A stretch of 62,175 nt of DNA from Bacteroidales bacterium (GTDB lineage: Bacteria > Bacteroidota > Bacteroidia > Bacteroidales > P3): assembly GCA_017522255.1 (NCBI GenBank), contig JAFWZP010000080.1, positions 1-62,175 on the forward strand, given 5' to 3'. The notes under the pieces are model-generated. The model searched no databases and had not been told where the DNA came from. It was given only the letters and a program-made list of their open reading frames with translations. The translations under genes and the position numbers were made by a program. The first letter of the stretch is position 1; each line of letters starts with the position of its first letter. Of this stretch, positions 26,589-35,524 are shown in pieces.

Positions 26589-27971
26589 CTACAAACTTTT
26601 TATATCATCAATTATGCGTTGAGCCAATTCGTTTGCTTTTTCCATCGACTGACTTTCGGAGTATATTCTTATAATAGGTTCGGTATTCGATTTACGCAAA
26701 TGAACCCATTCGTTTCCAAATTCAATCTTCACTCCATCAATGGTGTTTACAGGTTGATTTTTATACTTTTCAGCCATTGTTTTCAAAACATTATCCACAT
26801 CAATATCCGGAGTCAGTTCTATCTTATTCTTTGAAATAACATAATTAGGATAAGTTTTTCTCAACTCCGATACTGTACAGCCCTTCTTTGCCAACAAAGT
26901 CAAAAACAAAGCAACACCCACCAAAGCATCTCTTCCATAATGCAGTTCAGGATAAATTACGCCTCCATTACCTTCGCCACCTATTATGGCATTGGTTTCT
27001 TTCATCTTTTCAACCACATTAACTTCGCCCACCGCCGATGATGTATAAGAACAGCCATAACCTTCGGTAATGTCTCGTAATGCTCGAGTTGACGACATAT
27101 TAGATACTGTGTTTCCCTTTTGATTAGAAAGCACATAGTCAGATACTGCCACCAAAGTATACTCTTCTCCAAACATTTCGCCATCTTCGCACACCAATGC
27201 CAAACGGTCCACGTCCGGATCTACAACTATACCTAAATTACAATTATTATTTTTTACTACCGATGATATCTCGGTCAAATTTTCGGGTAGTGGTTCAGGA
27301 TTGTGAGAAAACTTTCCTGTAGGGTCGCAATTTATTTCCACTACATCTTCAACACCTAATGCTTTCAACAAACGAGGTATAGCTATTCCACCTGTAGAAT
27401 CTACTGCATCTACAGCCACCTTAAAGCCGGCATTCTTTATTGCTTCTACATCTACCAATGGAAGATTAACCACTTTTTGAATATGTGTATCTATTGTATT
27501 GAAATCAGTAATATATTTTCCCAACTTTTCAACGGTCGAAAAATTAATATCCATTGTTTCGGCCAACTGCAACACTTCATTACCCTCTGCAGCATTTATA
27601 AACTCACCTTTTTCATTAAGCAGTTTCAAAGCGTTCCATTGCATTGGATTATGACTTGCTGTTATTATTATACCACCATCGGCTTTTTTATCCACTACAG
27701 CAACCTCCACCGTAGGAGTAGTCGACAAACCGGTTTCGATTACATCTATTCCCATTCCCAACAAAGTTCCTACAACCAAGCTATCAACCATCTGTCCCGA
27801 TATACGAGCATCACGTCCTACTACCAATTGTAATTTTTCTTTATTGGAGCTTTTCTTTAAAAAAGTAGCAAATGCCGATGTAAATTTCACCACGTCCAAC
27901 GGACTTAAACCTTCTCCTTGCTTGCCCCCAATCGTTCCTCTTATACCTGATATTGATTTTATTAATGACAT
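26589..27971 (-). CDS. glmM: phosphoglucosamine mutase / phosphohexomutase
   Basis: 460 residues of the alpha-D-phosphohexomutase superfamily. Phosphoserine site Ser106 in TASHNP, metal-binding DPDVDR (251-256), sugar-specificity loop GEGNGGVIYP, and phosphate-binding RKSNTEPIIRIYSE. It makes glucosamine-1-phosphate for peptidoglycan and LPS. Phosphomannomutase activity cannot be excluded, but the arrangement is that of Bacteroidetes GlmM. Confidence 0.9.
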   Translation of the reverse strand: MSLIKSISGIRGTIGGKQGEGLSPLDVVKFTSAFATFLKKSSNKEKLQLVVGRDARISGQMVDSLVVGTLLGMGIDVIETGLSTTPTVEVAVVDKKADGGIIITASHNPMQWNALKLLNEKGEFINAAEGNEVLQLAETMDINFSTVEKLGKYITDFNTIDTHIQKVVNLPLVDVEAIKNAGFKVAVDAVDSTGGIAIPRLLKALGVEDVVEINCDPTGKFSHNPEPLPENLTEISSVVKNNNCNLGIVVDPDVDRLALVCEDGEMFGEEYTLVAVSDYVLSNQKGNTVSNMSSTRALRDITEGYGCSYTSSAVGEVNVVEKMKETNAIIGGEGNGGVIYPELHYGRDALVGVALFLTLLAKKGCTVSELRKTYPNYVISKNKIELTPDIDVDNVLKTMAEKYKNQPVNTIDGVKIEFGNEWVHLRKSNTEPIIRIYSESQSMEKANELAQRIIDDIKSL

Positions 27972-28012
27972 ATCTATCTGTTTTTATTTATAATAGTTAT
28001 TTATACAAAAGA

Positions 28013-28044
28013 ACGAGAATACTCAATAAAATGAATATTCTCGT
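28013..28044 (-). terminator. terminator of mutA
   Basis: 9-bp stem ACGAGAATA/TATTCTCGT (28013-28021 with 28036-28044), followed on the minus strand by TTCTTTTG. Twenty bp after the mutA stop. Confidence 0.7.
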
Positions 28045-28063
28045 CCAATAATATCATTACTTA

Positions 28064-29923
28064 TTAAAGCAAATTCATCATTTTTTGGAAAGCTGTCAAC
28101 GATTCCAAAACATTAGTTTTTACATGGATAAATTCGTCAACGCCTTGAGCTTTGTAAGCTTCTACTTGTTCTTTTGGATAACCGGCCAATACTATGCTCT
28201 TAACTTTTCCTTTCAAACCGGCACATACATCGTTTACTATTTCGGCATATTCTTCGTCCGAAGAACACATTACCACGATGTCGGCTTTTGCTTCCAATGC
28301 AGCTTTTACACCTTCGGCAGCTGTAGCAAATCCTACATTGTCGATGATTTCGTATCCGGCTACACCAAAGAAGTTTGTAGCAAATCCCGAACGAGCTTTA
28401 CGCATAGCCAAATTACCGTATGTCAACAAGAATACTTTTGGTTTTTGAGCAGCTTTTTCGGTAGCCAGACGTAATTCTTCAAAAGCTTGAGCACCACGAT
28501 AAGGAGTCAACACTTTTACTTCTGTTCCTTTGGCACCACAGCAGCAACATTCTTTTGGCTGAATTTTGTCGGCCATGCTTTCGCTTAGGTTTGGATATTG
28601 GTTAGTTCCCAAAATAACAGTTTTACGAGTAGCTATATCTTGATTACGTTGTTGAGCCATCTTTTCTATTTCGTCTTGAACATAACCTGCACGGATAGCT
28701 TTTGCGAAACCGCCTCTTTCTTCAACTGCCAAGAAATTATCCCAAGCATATTGAGCTATAGAGTTGGTCAAGTTTTCGATATAGTACGATCCTGCAGCTG
28801 GGTCAACTATTTTATCTAAATAAGATTCTTCTTTCAACAATATTTGTTGATTGCGAGCTATACGCATCGAAAAATCATCAGCTTGTTTGTAAGCCACATC
28901 AAATGGAGCTACCGATATAGAATCGGCACCTGCTATAGCAGCCGACATTGTTTCGGTAGTGGTACGTAGCATATTTACGTATGCATCATATACCGACTTG
29001 TTCCATGTCGAAGAAGTAGCGTGGATATATACATTGTATGCACAAGAGCATTTTGGTGCATATTGTTCTACTATTTTAGACCATAACATACGTGCAGCAC
29101 GTATTTTTGCCATTTCCATAAAGTAGTTAGAACCGATAGCTAATGTAAATTGCATATTAGAAGCTACAGTTTCTACTTTGCAACCTCTTTCAGTAAGGTT
29201 TGCCATCAAATCGTTGGCAGCAGCTAATGTATAACCAAGTTCTTGAACGATGTTTGAACCGGCATTATGGAACATACGTCCATTTACTGTCAAAGCACGG
29301 AATTTTGGCAATTCGGCTTCTACATAGTTTATAATATCAATAGCTTCAGCATAATTAGCTTCTTCACTTTGATAGAACTCACCATGTTTCAACGCATAGT
29401 TGAATATATCAAAATCTATACTTCCTGCTATTTCTTTTGTATCTACGTTTTGTTTTTTTGCTACTTCAACCAAAAGTTTCAAAGTTGGTAAATACGATTT
29501 CGAACAAGTAAAATTGATTTTTACTTTAGTCAAATCAATACCTTTCAACAATGTTTCCATTTGTTCTACTGTAGTTATTTCGCGTACACAAAGTCCCAAA
29601 GCGGTTGCTCCTCGTTTTACAGCATCAACAGCTATACGATTTGCTTCGGCTGCATCTTTTACAGCAATGTCTTGACGAATATCCCAAACATTTGATTTTG
29701 CTTGTTTTCCTCTTACGTATGGAAATTCGTTAGGATTTGCATTCAAGTAAGTAAGATTTTCTAAATCTTCTTCTCTATAATATGGTTTTACCGAAAAACC
29801 TTCAATAGTTTTCCATACCAATTTCTTTTCATAGTCGGCACCTTTAAGGTCCTTATTAATTACTTCTTCCCATTTTTCAGTAGAAACAGGAGGAAATTCA
29901 GAAAATAACTTATTGTTTTCCAT
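28064..29923 (-). CDS. mutA: methylmalonyl-CoA mutase small (beta) subunit
   Basis: 619 residues. It matches the MutA subunit of the heterodimeric B12 enzyme: a TIM-barrel-like N-terminal domain (EKKLVWKTIEGFSVKPYYREEDL; AGSYYIENLT) and a C-terminal cobalamin-domain fold. As usual for the small subunit, the cobalamin-ligating DxHxxG is absent; the place is NLAMRKARSGFA. The enzyme interconverts succinyl-CoA and methylmalonyl-CoA (propionate formation). The catalytic large-subunit gene mutB, normally next to mutA, is not within this window on either side, which is unusual. Confidence 0.92.
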   Translation of the reverse strand: MENNKLFSEFPPVSTEKWEEVINKDLKGADYEKKLVWKTIEGFSVKPYYREEDLENLTYLNANPNEFPYVRGKQAKSNVWDIRQDIAVKDAAEANRIAVDAVKRGATALGLCVREITTVEQMETLLKGIDLTKVKINFTCSKSYLPTLKLLVEVAKKQNVDTKEIAGSIDFDIFNYALKHGEFYQSEEANYAEAIDIINYVEAELPKFRALTVNGRMFHNAGSNIVQELGYTLAAANDLMANLTERGCKVETVASNMQFTLAIGSNYFMEMAKIRAARMLWSKIVEQYAPKCSCAYNVYIHATSSTWNKSVYDAYVNMLRTTTETMSAAIAGADSISVAPFDVAYKQADDFSMRIARNQQILLKEESYLDKIVDPAAGSYYIENLTNSIAQYAWDNFLAVEERGGFAKAIRAGYVQDEIEKMAQQRNQDIATRKTVILGTNQYPNLSESMADKIQPKECCCCGAKGTEVKVLTPYRGAQAFEELRLATEKAAQKPKVFLLTYGNLAMRKARSGFATNFFGVAGYEIIDNVGFATAAEGVKAALEAKADIVVMCSSDEEYAEIVNDVCAGLKGKVKSIVLAGYPKEQVEAYKAQGVDEFIHVKTNVLESLTAFQKMMNLL

Positions 29924-29959
29924 TATATTATATTATTTTTATTTTTTTCTATCAAACCA

Positions 29960-29967
29960 CAAAAGTA
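29960..29967 (-). promoter_or_regulatory. -7 element of mutA
   Basis: Minus strand TACTTTTG, 37 bp upstream of the start codon; -33 weak (GTTG). Confidence 0.5.
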
Positions 29968-30096
29968 CATTTTTTTTTAATTATTCGCAACTTTATTTGA
30001 GATATTATTTCAAATAAAAATGTGAATATCTATATAAACACATATTATTGTGTTGGTTATGTATTTTATTTTTAAATTTGATATCAATAAATTTCA

Positions 30097-31491
30097 TCAA
30101 AGAAATCTTTTTATCCATTTAATCCGTTCTTTGCCAAATGGAGGATATTTCACAAAGAAATCCAACAACGTTGAAGTTTTAAGTACTGCCTTTTTGTGCG
30201 AAAACGTTTCGTACGAAAATTGACCATGATAATTGCCTATGCCGCTATTTTGCACACCTCCAAATGGCAAATTAGGATTTACTATATGCATCAAAACATC
30301 ATTTATACACGCACCTCCTGAAGATGTTTCTTTCAACATATACTCCGCCTTTTTTTTATTTTCCGTAAAATAATACAATGCCAATGGTTTAGGTCGCGAA
30401 ACAACAAAATCTATCACTTCATTTATTTCGTCAAATTCATAGATTGGAAATATCGGTCCAAATATTTCTTTTTGCATCAAATCTGATTCCAATGATACAT
30501 TTTCCATCAACGTGGGATGAAAAAAACGTGTATTTAAATTGTACGTCCCGCCATACACCACATCTCCACATTGCAAAAGATTTATCAATCGATGCATTGC
30601 TTTATCGGATACTATATGAGGATATTCTTCGCTCTGTTCTATTCCATTAGGATAAAAATCTTCTATATTCTTTTTAAACAAGTCGATGAAACGTTGTTTT
30701 ACATCTTTATGCACATATATGTAATCGGGTGCTATGCATGTTTGACCACTATTTATTATTTTGCCAAAAGTTATTCTCTTAACTGCCATTTCTATATTGG
30801 AATCTTTATCTATTATACAAGGACTCTTACCTCCAAGTTCCAAAGTTACTTTGGCCAAATGATTTGCGGCTGCCTTCATAGCCACCTTGCCCAACTCGGG
30901 ACTGCCGGTAAGAAATATATGCTCGAATGGTTTTGAAAATAAATATTCGTTCACATCTCTGTGTCCTTCCAATACTGCCACATATTCTTTATCAAAAACA
31001 CTCTCTATTATCTTTCTTATCACCCTATTTGTAGCCTTTGCATCCGGCGACAATTTGAGTATTGCACAATTTCCGGCAGCAACAGCACCAACCAACGGCA
31101 TCAATGCCAAATGAAAAGGATAATTCCATGGCGACACAATAAGTGTAAGTCCGTATGGTTCGTAATAAATTTCAGATTTAGAATTAAGTACAAATATCGA
31201 AGATGACACTCGAGAAGGTTTCGAGTACTTATCTATAAGCGATAGTTGATGTTTTATTTCTCTTTTCACCAATCCCACTTCGGTTATATACGCCTCATAT
31301 TCCGACTTATGCAAATCATCAAACAATGCTTTGGATATTTCTTTCTCATATTTTTTTATTGTTTCATACATCTTATTCAGATGATATTTTCGATATTCGG
31401 GGATTTTTGTATCGCCCTTGGCATAAAACGCCCTTTGCTTATCGAACAATTCATCAATTTGTTGCTGTTTGTCTATCAACGTGTTTTCCAT
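30097..31491 (-). CDS. aldehyde dehydrogenase (class 3-like)
   Basis: 464 residues. General base Glu218 in LELGGKSP and nucleophile Cys252 in NSGQTCIAPDY; SPWNYPFHLAL and FTGS-like LTGSPELG of the NAD-binding domain. The short N-terminus and C-terminal NLPFGGVQNSGIGNYHG are those of ALDH3-type enzymes acting on medium and long aliphatic or aromatic aldehydes. The substrate is not determined. It is flanked by unrelated genes. Confidence 0.92.
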   Translation of the reverse strand: MENTLIDKQQQIDELFDKQRAFYAKGDTKIPEYRKYHLNKMYETIKKYEKEISKALFDDLHKSEYEAYITEVGLVKREIKHQLSLIDKYSKPSRVSSSIFVLNSKSEIYYEPYGLTLIVSPWNYPFHLALMPLVGAVAAGNCAILKLSPDAKATNRVIRKIIESVFDKEYVAVLEGHRDVNEYLFSKPFEHIFLTGSPELGKVAMKAAANHLAKVTLELGGKSPCIIDKDSNIEMAVKRITFGKIINSGQTCIAPDYIYVHKDVKQRFIDLFKKNIEDFYPNGIEQSEEYPHIVSDKAMHRLINLLQCGDVVYGGTYNLNTRFFHPTLMENVSLESDLMQKEIFGPIFPIYEFDEINEVIDFVVSRPKPLALYYFTENKKKAEYMLKETSSGGACINDVLMHIVNPNLPFGGVQNSGIGNYHGQFSYETFSHKKAVLKTSTLLDFFVKYPPFGKERIKWIKRFL

Positions 31492-31556
31492 AATTTGAGC
31501 TCTTTTAGAATATTCATTTTAAGGAAAGAACATTTTTTTCACAAATAAGTTTTACT

Positions 31557-32369
31557 CTATTTCTCGGCATTGTTCAAAAGAAAACAATCTTGGTCAAATT
31601 CTTCTACGCTCATTGGTCTATACACTTCTACACCTGTTGCATCATAATAATATTCCATACAGCTGAAACGTGCATTTTCGTCGATATCTTTTTCAAAATC
31701 TTTAGTCCGATTAGTCCATGGCAAATCTTTCAACACATAATTATTCACCAAATCTAAAAGTAAAGCACGTTGCGATGTTGGTTTATCCAAATTCAAATTC
31801 TTAACCAAACTGGCATCTCGAGGCGAAAGAGTGGGTGTTCCCCTAAATCCCAATGGGATATACTTGCCTGCTCGCATTTTGGTATTTAGCAATGTAACAT
31901 AGGTTTTGGTCGACTTTAAAAAATATTCCAAGTATACATACCACCCTGCTTCGTCTTCTTCCCACTTGTATATAAAGGTAAACAATACTGCATCTACACC
32001 ATATTCTTCGGCGAAATGTTTTAGCATTATTGTATCGTTTATATGTGCTTCTCCCAAACTATCTCTTTTTGATATCTCCATACTTGCCAATGGTGGTATT
32101 ACATAATAACCTTTGGCCAAAAATGGTTTTTGCAACGATTGCGGCATATAATGCAAAGCCACGTCTAATTGGTTATTATAACTTCTATCGCTTATTTTTT
32201 TATTAGGGCGTTCGGCTTGATCTATCGTTGGGACTATATATATAGTTGTTGGTTTTTCGCTATATATTTCCTTATAACGCAAAAGTTTAGAATCCACCTT
32301 ACAACCCACTATACATAAGGCTGATACCACAAGTGCTATGGACACATATATATATTTAACTATCTTCAT
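31557..32369 (-). CDS. DUF799 (GNA1162-type) lipoprotein
   Basis: 270 residues. Lipoprotein signal with Cys23 (LCIVGC). The body shows the DUF799 pattern: TTIYIVPTIDQAERPN, LAKGYYVIPPLASMEI, YGVDAVLFTFIYKWEEDEAGWYVYLEYFLKSTKT. It is 4 bp downstream of the DUF4810 lipoprotein. In many bacteria these two are encoded with a CsgG-like pore lipoprotein and are thought to form an outer-membrane export assembly; no csgG-like gene lies next to them here. Confidence 0.83.
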   Translation of the reverse strand: MKIVKYIYVSIALVVSALCIVGCKVDSKLLRYKEIYSEKPTTIYIVPTIDQAERPNKKISDRSYNNQLDVALHYMPQSLQKPFLAKGYYVIPPLASMEISKRDSLGEAHINDTIMLKHFAEEYGVDAVLFTFIYKWEEDEAGWYVYLEYFLKSTKTYVTLLNTKMRAGKYIPLGFRGTPTLSPRDASLVKNLNLDKPTSQRALLLDLVNNYVLKDLPWTNRTKDFEKDIDENARFSCMEYYYDATGVEVYRPMSVEEFDQDCFLLNNAEK

Positions 32370-32373
32370 ACCT

Positions 32374-33315
32374 CTACTTTTTCTTTTTCTCGTCCTTCTT
32401 AGCTTTACGTTCGGCTTCTTTTTCGGCTTTTATCTCGGCCTTTATTTTATCTATTTCTTGTTTTTCGGCTTCTTTTGCAGCCTTTATCTCTGCTTTTATT
32501 TCGGCTTTTTCCTTACGTTTAGCTTCTTTCTTTGCCTTCTTTTCGGCTTTTTCTTCTGCTCTTTGCAATTCTTTTTCTTTACGTTTAGCCTCCTTTTCTG
32601 CTCTTATTTCTGCTTCAATTTGTTCTTTTTCTTTTCTATCTGCTTCTCGTTCGGCTGCTTTTTCGGCTTTTTCGGCTGCTTTTTTACGCTCTTTTGCCTC
32701 TTTTTCAGCTTCTTTTTTAGCTCTCTCCTTTTCTTTTACCAAACGCTCTTTTTCTAAACGTATCGAATCTCTCTCGGCTTGTTTTTTCAACATTTGTTGC
32801 TGTTTTTCTTTCTTTTGAGCTTCTCGTTGTGCGGCTTGTTCTTCTTTTTCCTTACGTTTTTTTTCAGCGGCCTCTTCTTTAGCTTTCTTCTCTGCGGCTA
32901 TTTGTTGTTGCTTTTCTATATTTCGCTGTTTATCCATCTCCAACAAATACAATACACTATCGGGTATCATTTGTTTTTTAAGGCTATATACGTAGTTTTT
33001 AGATAAAGGATAATCTTCTACTTCTTTATCAAACCATTCGAAAGCATCTTTATATTTTTCCATCAATGCCAATGTTACTGCATACTCCACACTAAATCCC
33101 TGTTGATAAACTTTTTCTTTTTTAGTCTTCTTTGTCATATCTCGATATCCCTTCTCAATAGGAACCAAATATTCTTTTGCAGGATACATGTTATAATTGA
33201 GAAACAAATCCGGCGAATCGACAATGGTACGTTGCGATTTACAACCCATCAATATCATTATCAATACCACAGGCAATATTATCAAAACTTTTATCTTCTT
33301 TAAATGCATCAACAT
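32374..33315 (-). CDS. DUF4810-type lipoprotein with long Lys/Glu-rich coiled tail
   Basis: 313 residues. Lipobox Cys25 (LMGC). Residues about 28-120 carry the DUF4810 pattern (YNMYPAKEYLVPIEKG, TLALMEKYKDAFEWFDKEVEDYP). From about residue 125 to the end almost every residue is K, E, A, R or Q (EEAAEKKRKEKEEQ style repeats), a long charged coiled coil not found in the standard DUF4810 proteins I know. The coding strand is therefore very purine-rich. The tail could span the periplasm or bind nucleic acid or cell wall. Paired with DUF799 (4-bp gap). Confidence 0.78.
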   Translation of the reverse strand: MLMHLKKIKVLIILPVVLIMILMGCKSQRTIVDSPDLFLNYNMYPAKEYLVPIEKGYRDMTKKTKKEKVYQQGFSVEYAVTLALMEKYKDAFEWFDKEVEDYPLSKNYVYSLKKQMIPDSVLYLLEMDKQRNIEKQQQIAAEKKAKEEAAEKKRKEKEEQAAQREAQKKEKQQQMLKKQAERDSIRLEKERLVKEKERAKKEAEKEAKERKKAAEKAEKAAEREADRKEKEQIEAEIRAEKEAKRKEKELQRAEEKAEKKAKKEAKRKEKAEIKAEIKAAKEAEKQEIDKIKAEIKAEKEAERKAKKDEKKKK

Positions 33316-33456
33316 ATTACTTGATTTATTTCTATTATCGAAACATTTTCACACAAATCTTTATTCAAAAAAAAGACAGTATAAATCTTTCTGTTCAGAC
33401 ATAGATAACGACAATATGATGTTTTTATTCTATGAAAATAAAAATTATTGATAAAA

Positions 33457-33840
33457 AAAACGGCAACCTATAAGCCGGGTTCTGTCAATTTCTCATTACC
33501 ATAAAGAAAAAGTTCTATCATTTATCTAGGACATTTGTTGCCAAAAGTCTCAATCAACCTACCCCCCGACAACGAGCGAGCCTACTCTTAACTGTCGGTA
33601 TATTTGGTCTTTCAACCCATAAGGTTTACCCCTAAAATGTATCACTACATTTTAGCGTGAGCTCTTACCTCACATTTTCACCCTTACTGCTTTTAAAGGC
33701 AGCGGTTATTTTCTGTGGCACTTGCTGTTGTTCCCATTTCTGAAAAACACCTTCCTGTTAGGAAGTATGGTGGTTCTATGTTGCCCGGACTTTCCTCCGA
33801 TTGCTTACACAACCGACGATAGAACAGTTGCCGTTTTCAG
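33457..33840 (-). ncRNA. rnpB: RNase P RNA (bacterial type A)
   Basis: Minus-strand RNA. Near the 5' end it has GGAGGAAAGTCCGGGC (P4 5' half and flanks) and near the 3' end GACAGAACCCGGCTTATAGG, both hallmarks of rnpB. The ends pair as an 11-bp P1 helix (33827-33837 with 33457-33467). A -7 element TATCTTTG lies directly upstream (33845-33852), and a T-run follows the 3' side. It processes the 5' ends of tRNAs. Confidence 0.96.
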
Positions 33841-33844
33841 TTTG

Positions 33845-33852
33845 CAAAGATA
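33845..33852 (-). promoter_or_regulatory. -7 element of rnpB
   Basis: Minus strand TATCTTTG ending 5 bp before the inferred 5' end of the RNA, the spacing expected for a transcription start. -33 not clear. Confidence 0.6.
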
Positions 33853-34084
33853 CAACTTTTTTTTGAGAGAAAAAAATCGCTTTGAAAAAACCCTTTATCC
33901 AACAATATCATATCTATTAAATAGATTATTACAACAAATTAATACAAAAACAGATAAGAACGGATATTTTAATTATATTTTCTCAATGGTTACTGCACAA
34001 AAAAACTTTTAGTTTGAATAATAAATCGATATTTTAACTCTATTTACACTCCCAAAATTATACTTTTAGACCGGGTAAAATTTC

Positions 34085-34194
34085 CCTCACGAGGATTTTT
34101 TATCATCCTCGCGACGTTGTTGGAACAACATCACGAGGAAATTTCAACAACGTCGGGAGGAAAATTTCACGACATCACGAAGATAATTTTGATT
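34085..34194. repeat. 22-nt periodic array, five units
   Basis: Units of exactly 22 nt start at 34085, 34107, 34129, 34151 and 34173. They open with CCTCACGAGG, CCTCGCGACG, CATCACGAGG, CGTCGGGAGG and CATCACGAAG, followed by A/T-rich halves. It lies between the 3' end of kdd and the 5' end of rnpB. Same family as 44628, 60612 and the first part of 12459. Confidence 0.85.
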
Positions 34195-34215
34195 ACAGAT
34201 ATCAATCAAAATAAA

Positions 34216-34245
34216 AAGCGACAACAATAAATATTGTTGTCGCTT
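34216..34245 (-). terminator. intrinsic terminator of kdd
   Basis: Perfect 13-bp stem (34216-34228 with 34233-34245), loop AAAT, followed on the minus strand by TTTTTATTTT. Twenty-seven bp after the kdd stop. Confidence 0.88.
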
Positions 34246-34272
34246 ATATAACAATAGTTTAATAATATACTA

Positions 34273-35346
34273 TTAAGCATAAAGTTCTTCGAATATTTTG
34301 CGAAGTTCTTCGTTTTCGCGAAGTTCTTGTAATGTAATTTCGGCATGACCTTTGGTGTAGCCATTTCCAATAATCATAGTTACGTCGCTACCAACACCTT
34401 CTGCTCCCAAAGCGGCTTTTGTAAAGCTTGTAGCCATCGAGAAGAAGTAAACTATACCGGTGTTCTTAGTGCAAAGTACACTAGTCATTTCAGTATCAGG
34501 AACGTTAACGTTATTGATAGTAATATCAGCCATTTCGCCATTTGTAAGTTCGCTGATTTTTTCAACCATAGCAACAGGGTCTGTAGCATTTCCGGCGAAA
34601 ACAACATCGCAGAAACCAAGTTTTTGCAAACGTTCGGTTGATCTTTGGCTGTGGCACATACCTATAACTTTACCTGTTACACCTACACGTTTCTTAGCTT
34701 CGTAGCAGCAAAGCATACCCGATTTTCCACCGGCTCCGATGATAAGAACTGTATCGCCGGGTTTGCAAAGTTTTGCAGTTTGAGCAGGAGCACCTGCTAC
34801 GTCCAATGCCGAAAGGGCTAATTTTTCAGGCATATCGGTAGGAATTTTTGCGTATATACCGCTTTCGAAAAGAATAGCTTTACCTTCAATATCAACTTGG
34901 TCAACATCTTTGCGAATTTCTTTTATCTTGTCGATACGAAGAGGGGTCAAAGACAACGAAACCAATGTAGCTATCTTGTCGCCTTCTTTCAAATCGATTT
35001 TACCTTTCAAAGCATCACCTATTTTTTCTACAGTACCAAGCAACATACCACCGGAACCTGTACGACGATTTCTATGTTTTCCTTGTAGTTCTACATTGTA
35101 GAACATTTCTTTCTTTATTTCTTCCAATACTTGTTCTTCGGAAGCGCCTTCACCTGCTTGTTTTTTAGCATATTCGTGAATATCTGTAAAAGAAGCTGAG
35201 TCTACATTTAATGTTTGAACATCGATAAGAATTTCATTATCATAGATTTCATCCATGTTGTTATCTATCTTATTTGCCGGTTGTGGCAATACTCCTTTAG
35301 GTTCAATAACGCGGTGTGTACCGTATTTGTTTCCTTTTTTTTGCAT
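34273..35346 (-). CDS. kdd: L-erythro-3,5-diaminohexanoate dehydrogenase
   Basis: 357 residues. Zinc-less MDR-like dehydrogenase with nucleotide loop VLIIGAGGKSGMLC (about 200) and the sequence style of Kdd of lysine fermentation (KYGTHRVIEPKGVLPQPA start; HRNRRTGSGGMLLGTVEKIG). It oxidatively deaminates 3,5-diaminohexanoate to 5-amino-3-oxohexanoate. The other lysine-fermentation genes (kamA, kamDE, kce, kal) are normally in one cluster but are absent from this window; the gene has its own promoter and terminator. Confidence 0.88.
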   Translation of the reverse strand: MQKKGNKYGTHRVIEPKGVLPQPANKIDNNMDEIYDNEILIDVQTLNVDSASFTDIHEYAKKQAGEGASEEQVLEEIKKEMFYNVELQGKHRNRRTGSGGMLLGTVEKIGDALKGKIDLKEGDKIATLVSLSLTPLRIDKIKEIRKDVDQVDIEGKAILFESGIYAKIPTDMPEKLALSALDVAGAPAQTAKLCKPGDTVLIIGAGGKSGMLCCYEAKKRVGVTGKVIGMCHSQRSTERLQKLGFCDVVFAGNATDPVAMVEKISELTNGEMADITINNVNVPDTEMTSVLCTKNTGIVYFFSMATSFTKAALGAEGVGSDVTMIIGNGYTKGHAEITLQELRENEELRKIFEELYA

Positions 35347-35412
35347 AATACCTTAGTTTATTATATTGATAATTAATTTATTATTTTATTAGTCATACAA
35401 TCTATCAGAACA

Positions 35413-35420
35413 CAAAGATA
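35413..35420 (-). promoter_or_regulatory. -7 element of kdd
   Basis: Minus strand TATCTTTG, 67 bp upstream of the start; -33 not clear. Confidence 0.5.
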
Positions 35421-35524
35421 CGATTTTTTTTTAATTTGTAAAGTTTTTTTTCATCTTTTGTAGTTACATTATATTCTATTTATCCATATTTAATGGAATT
35501 AATCACAACACAATTCTCTTTTAA

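Noticed and set aside
32338-32757. Plus-strand ORF of Phe/Leu-rich protein
   Set aside because: It is the antisense of the Lys/Glu-rich tail of the DUF4810 lipoprotein; composition is a mirror artefact.
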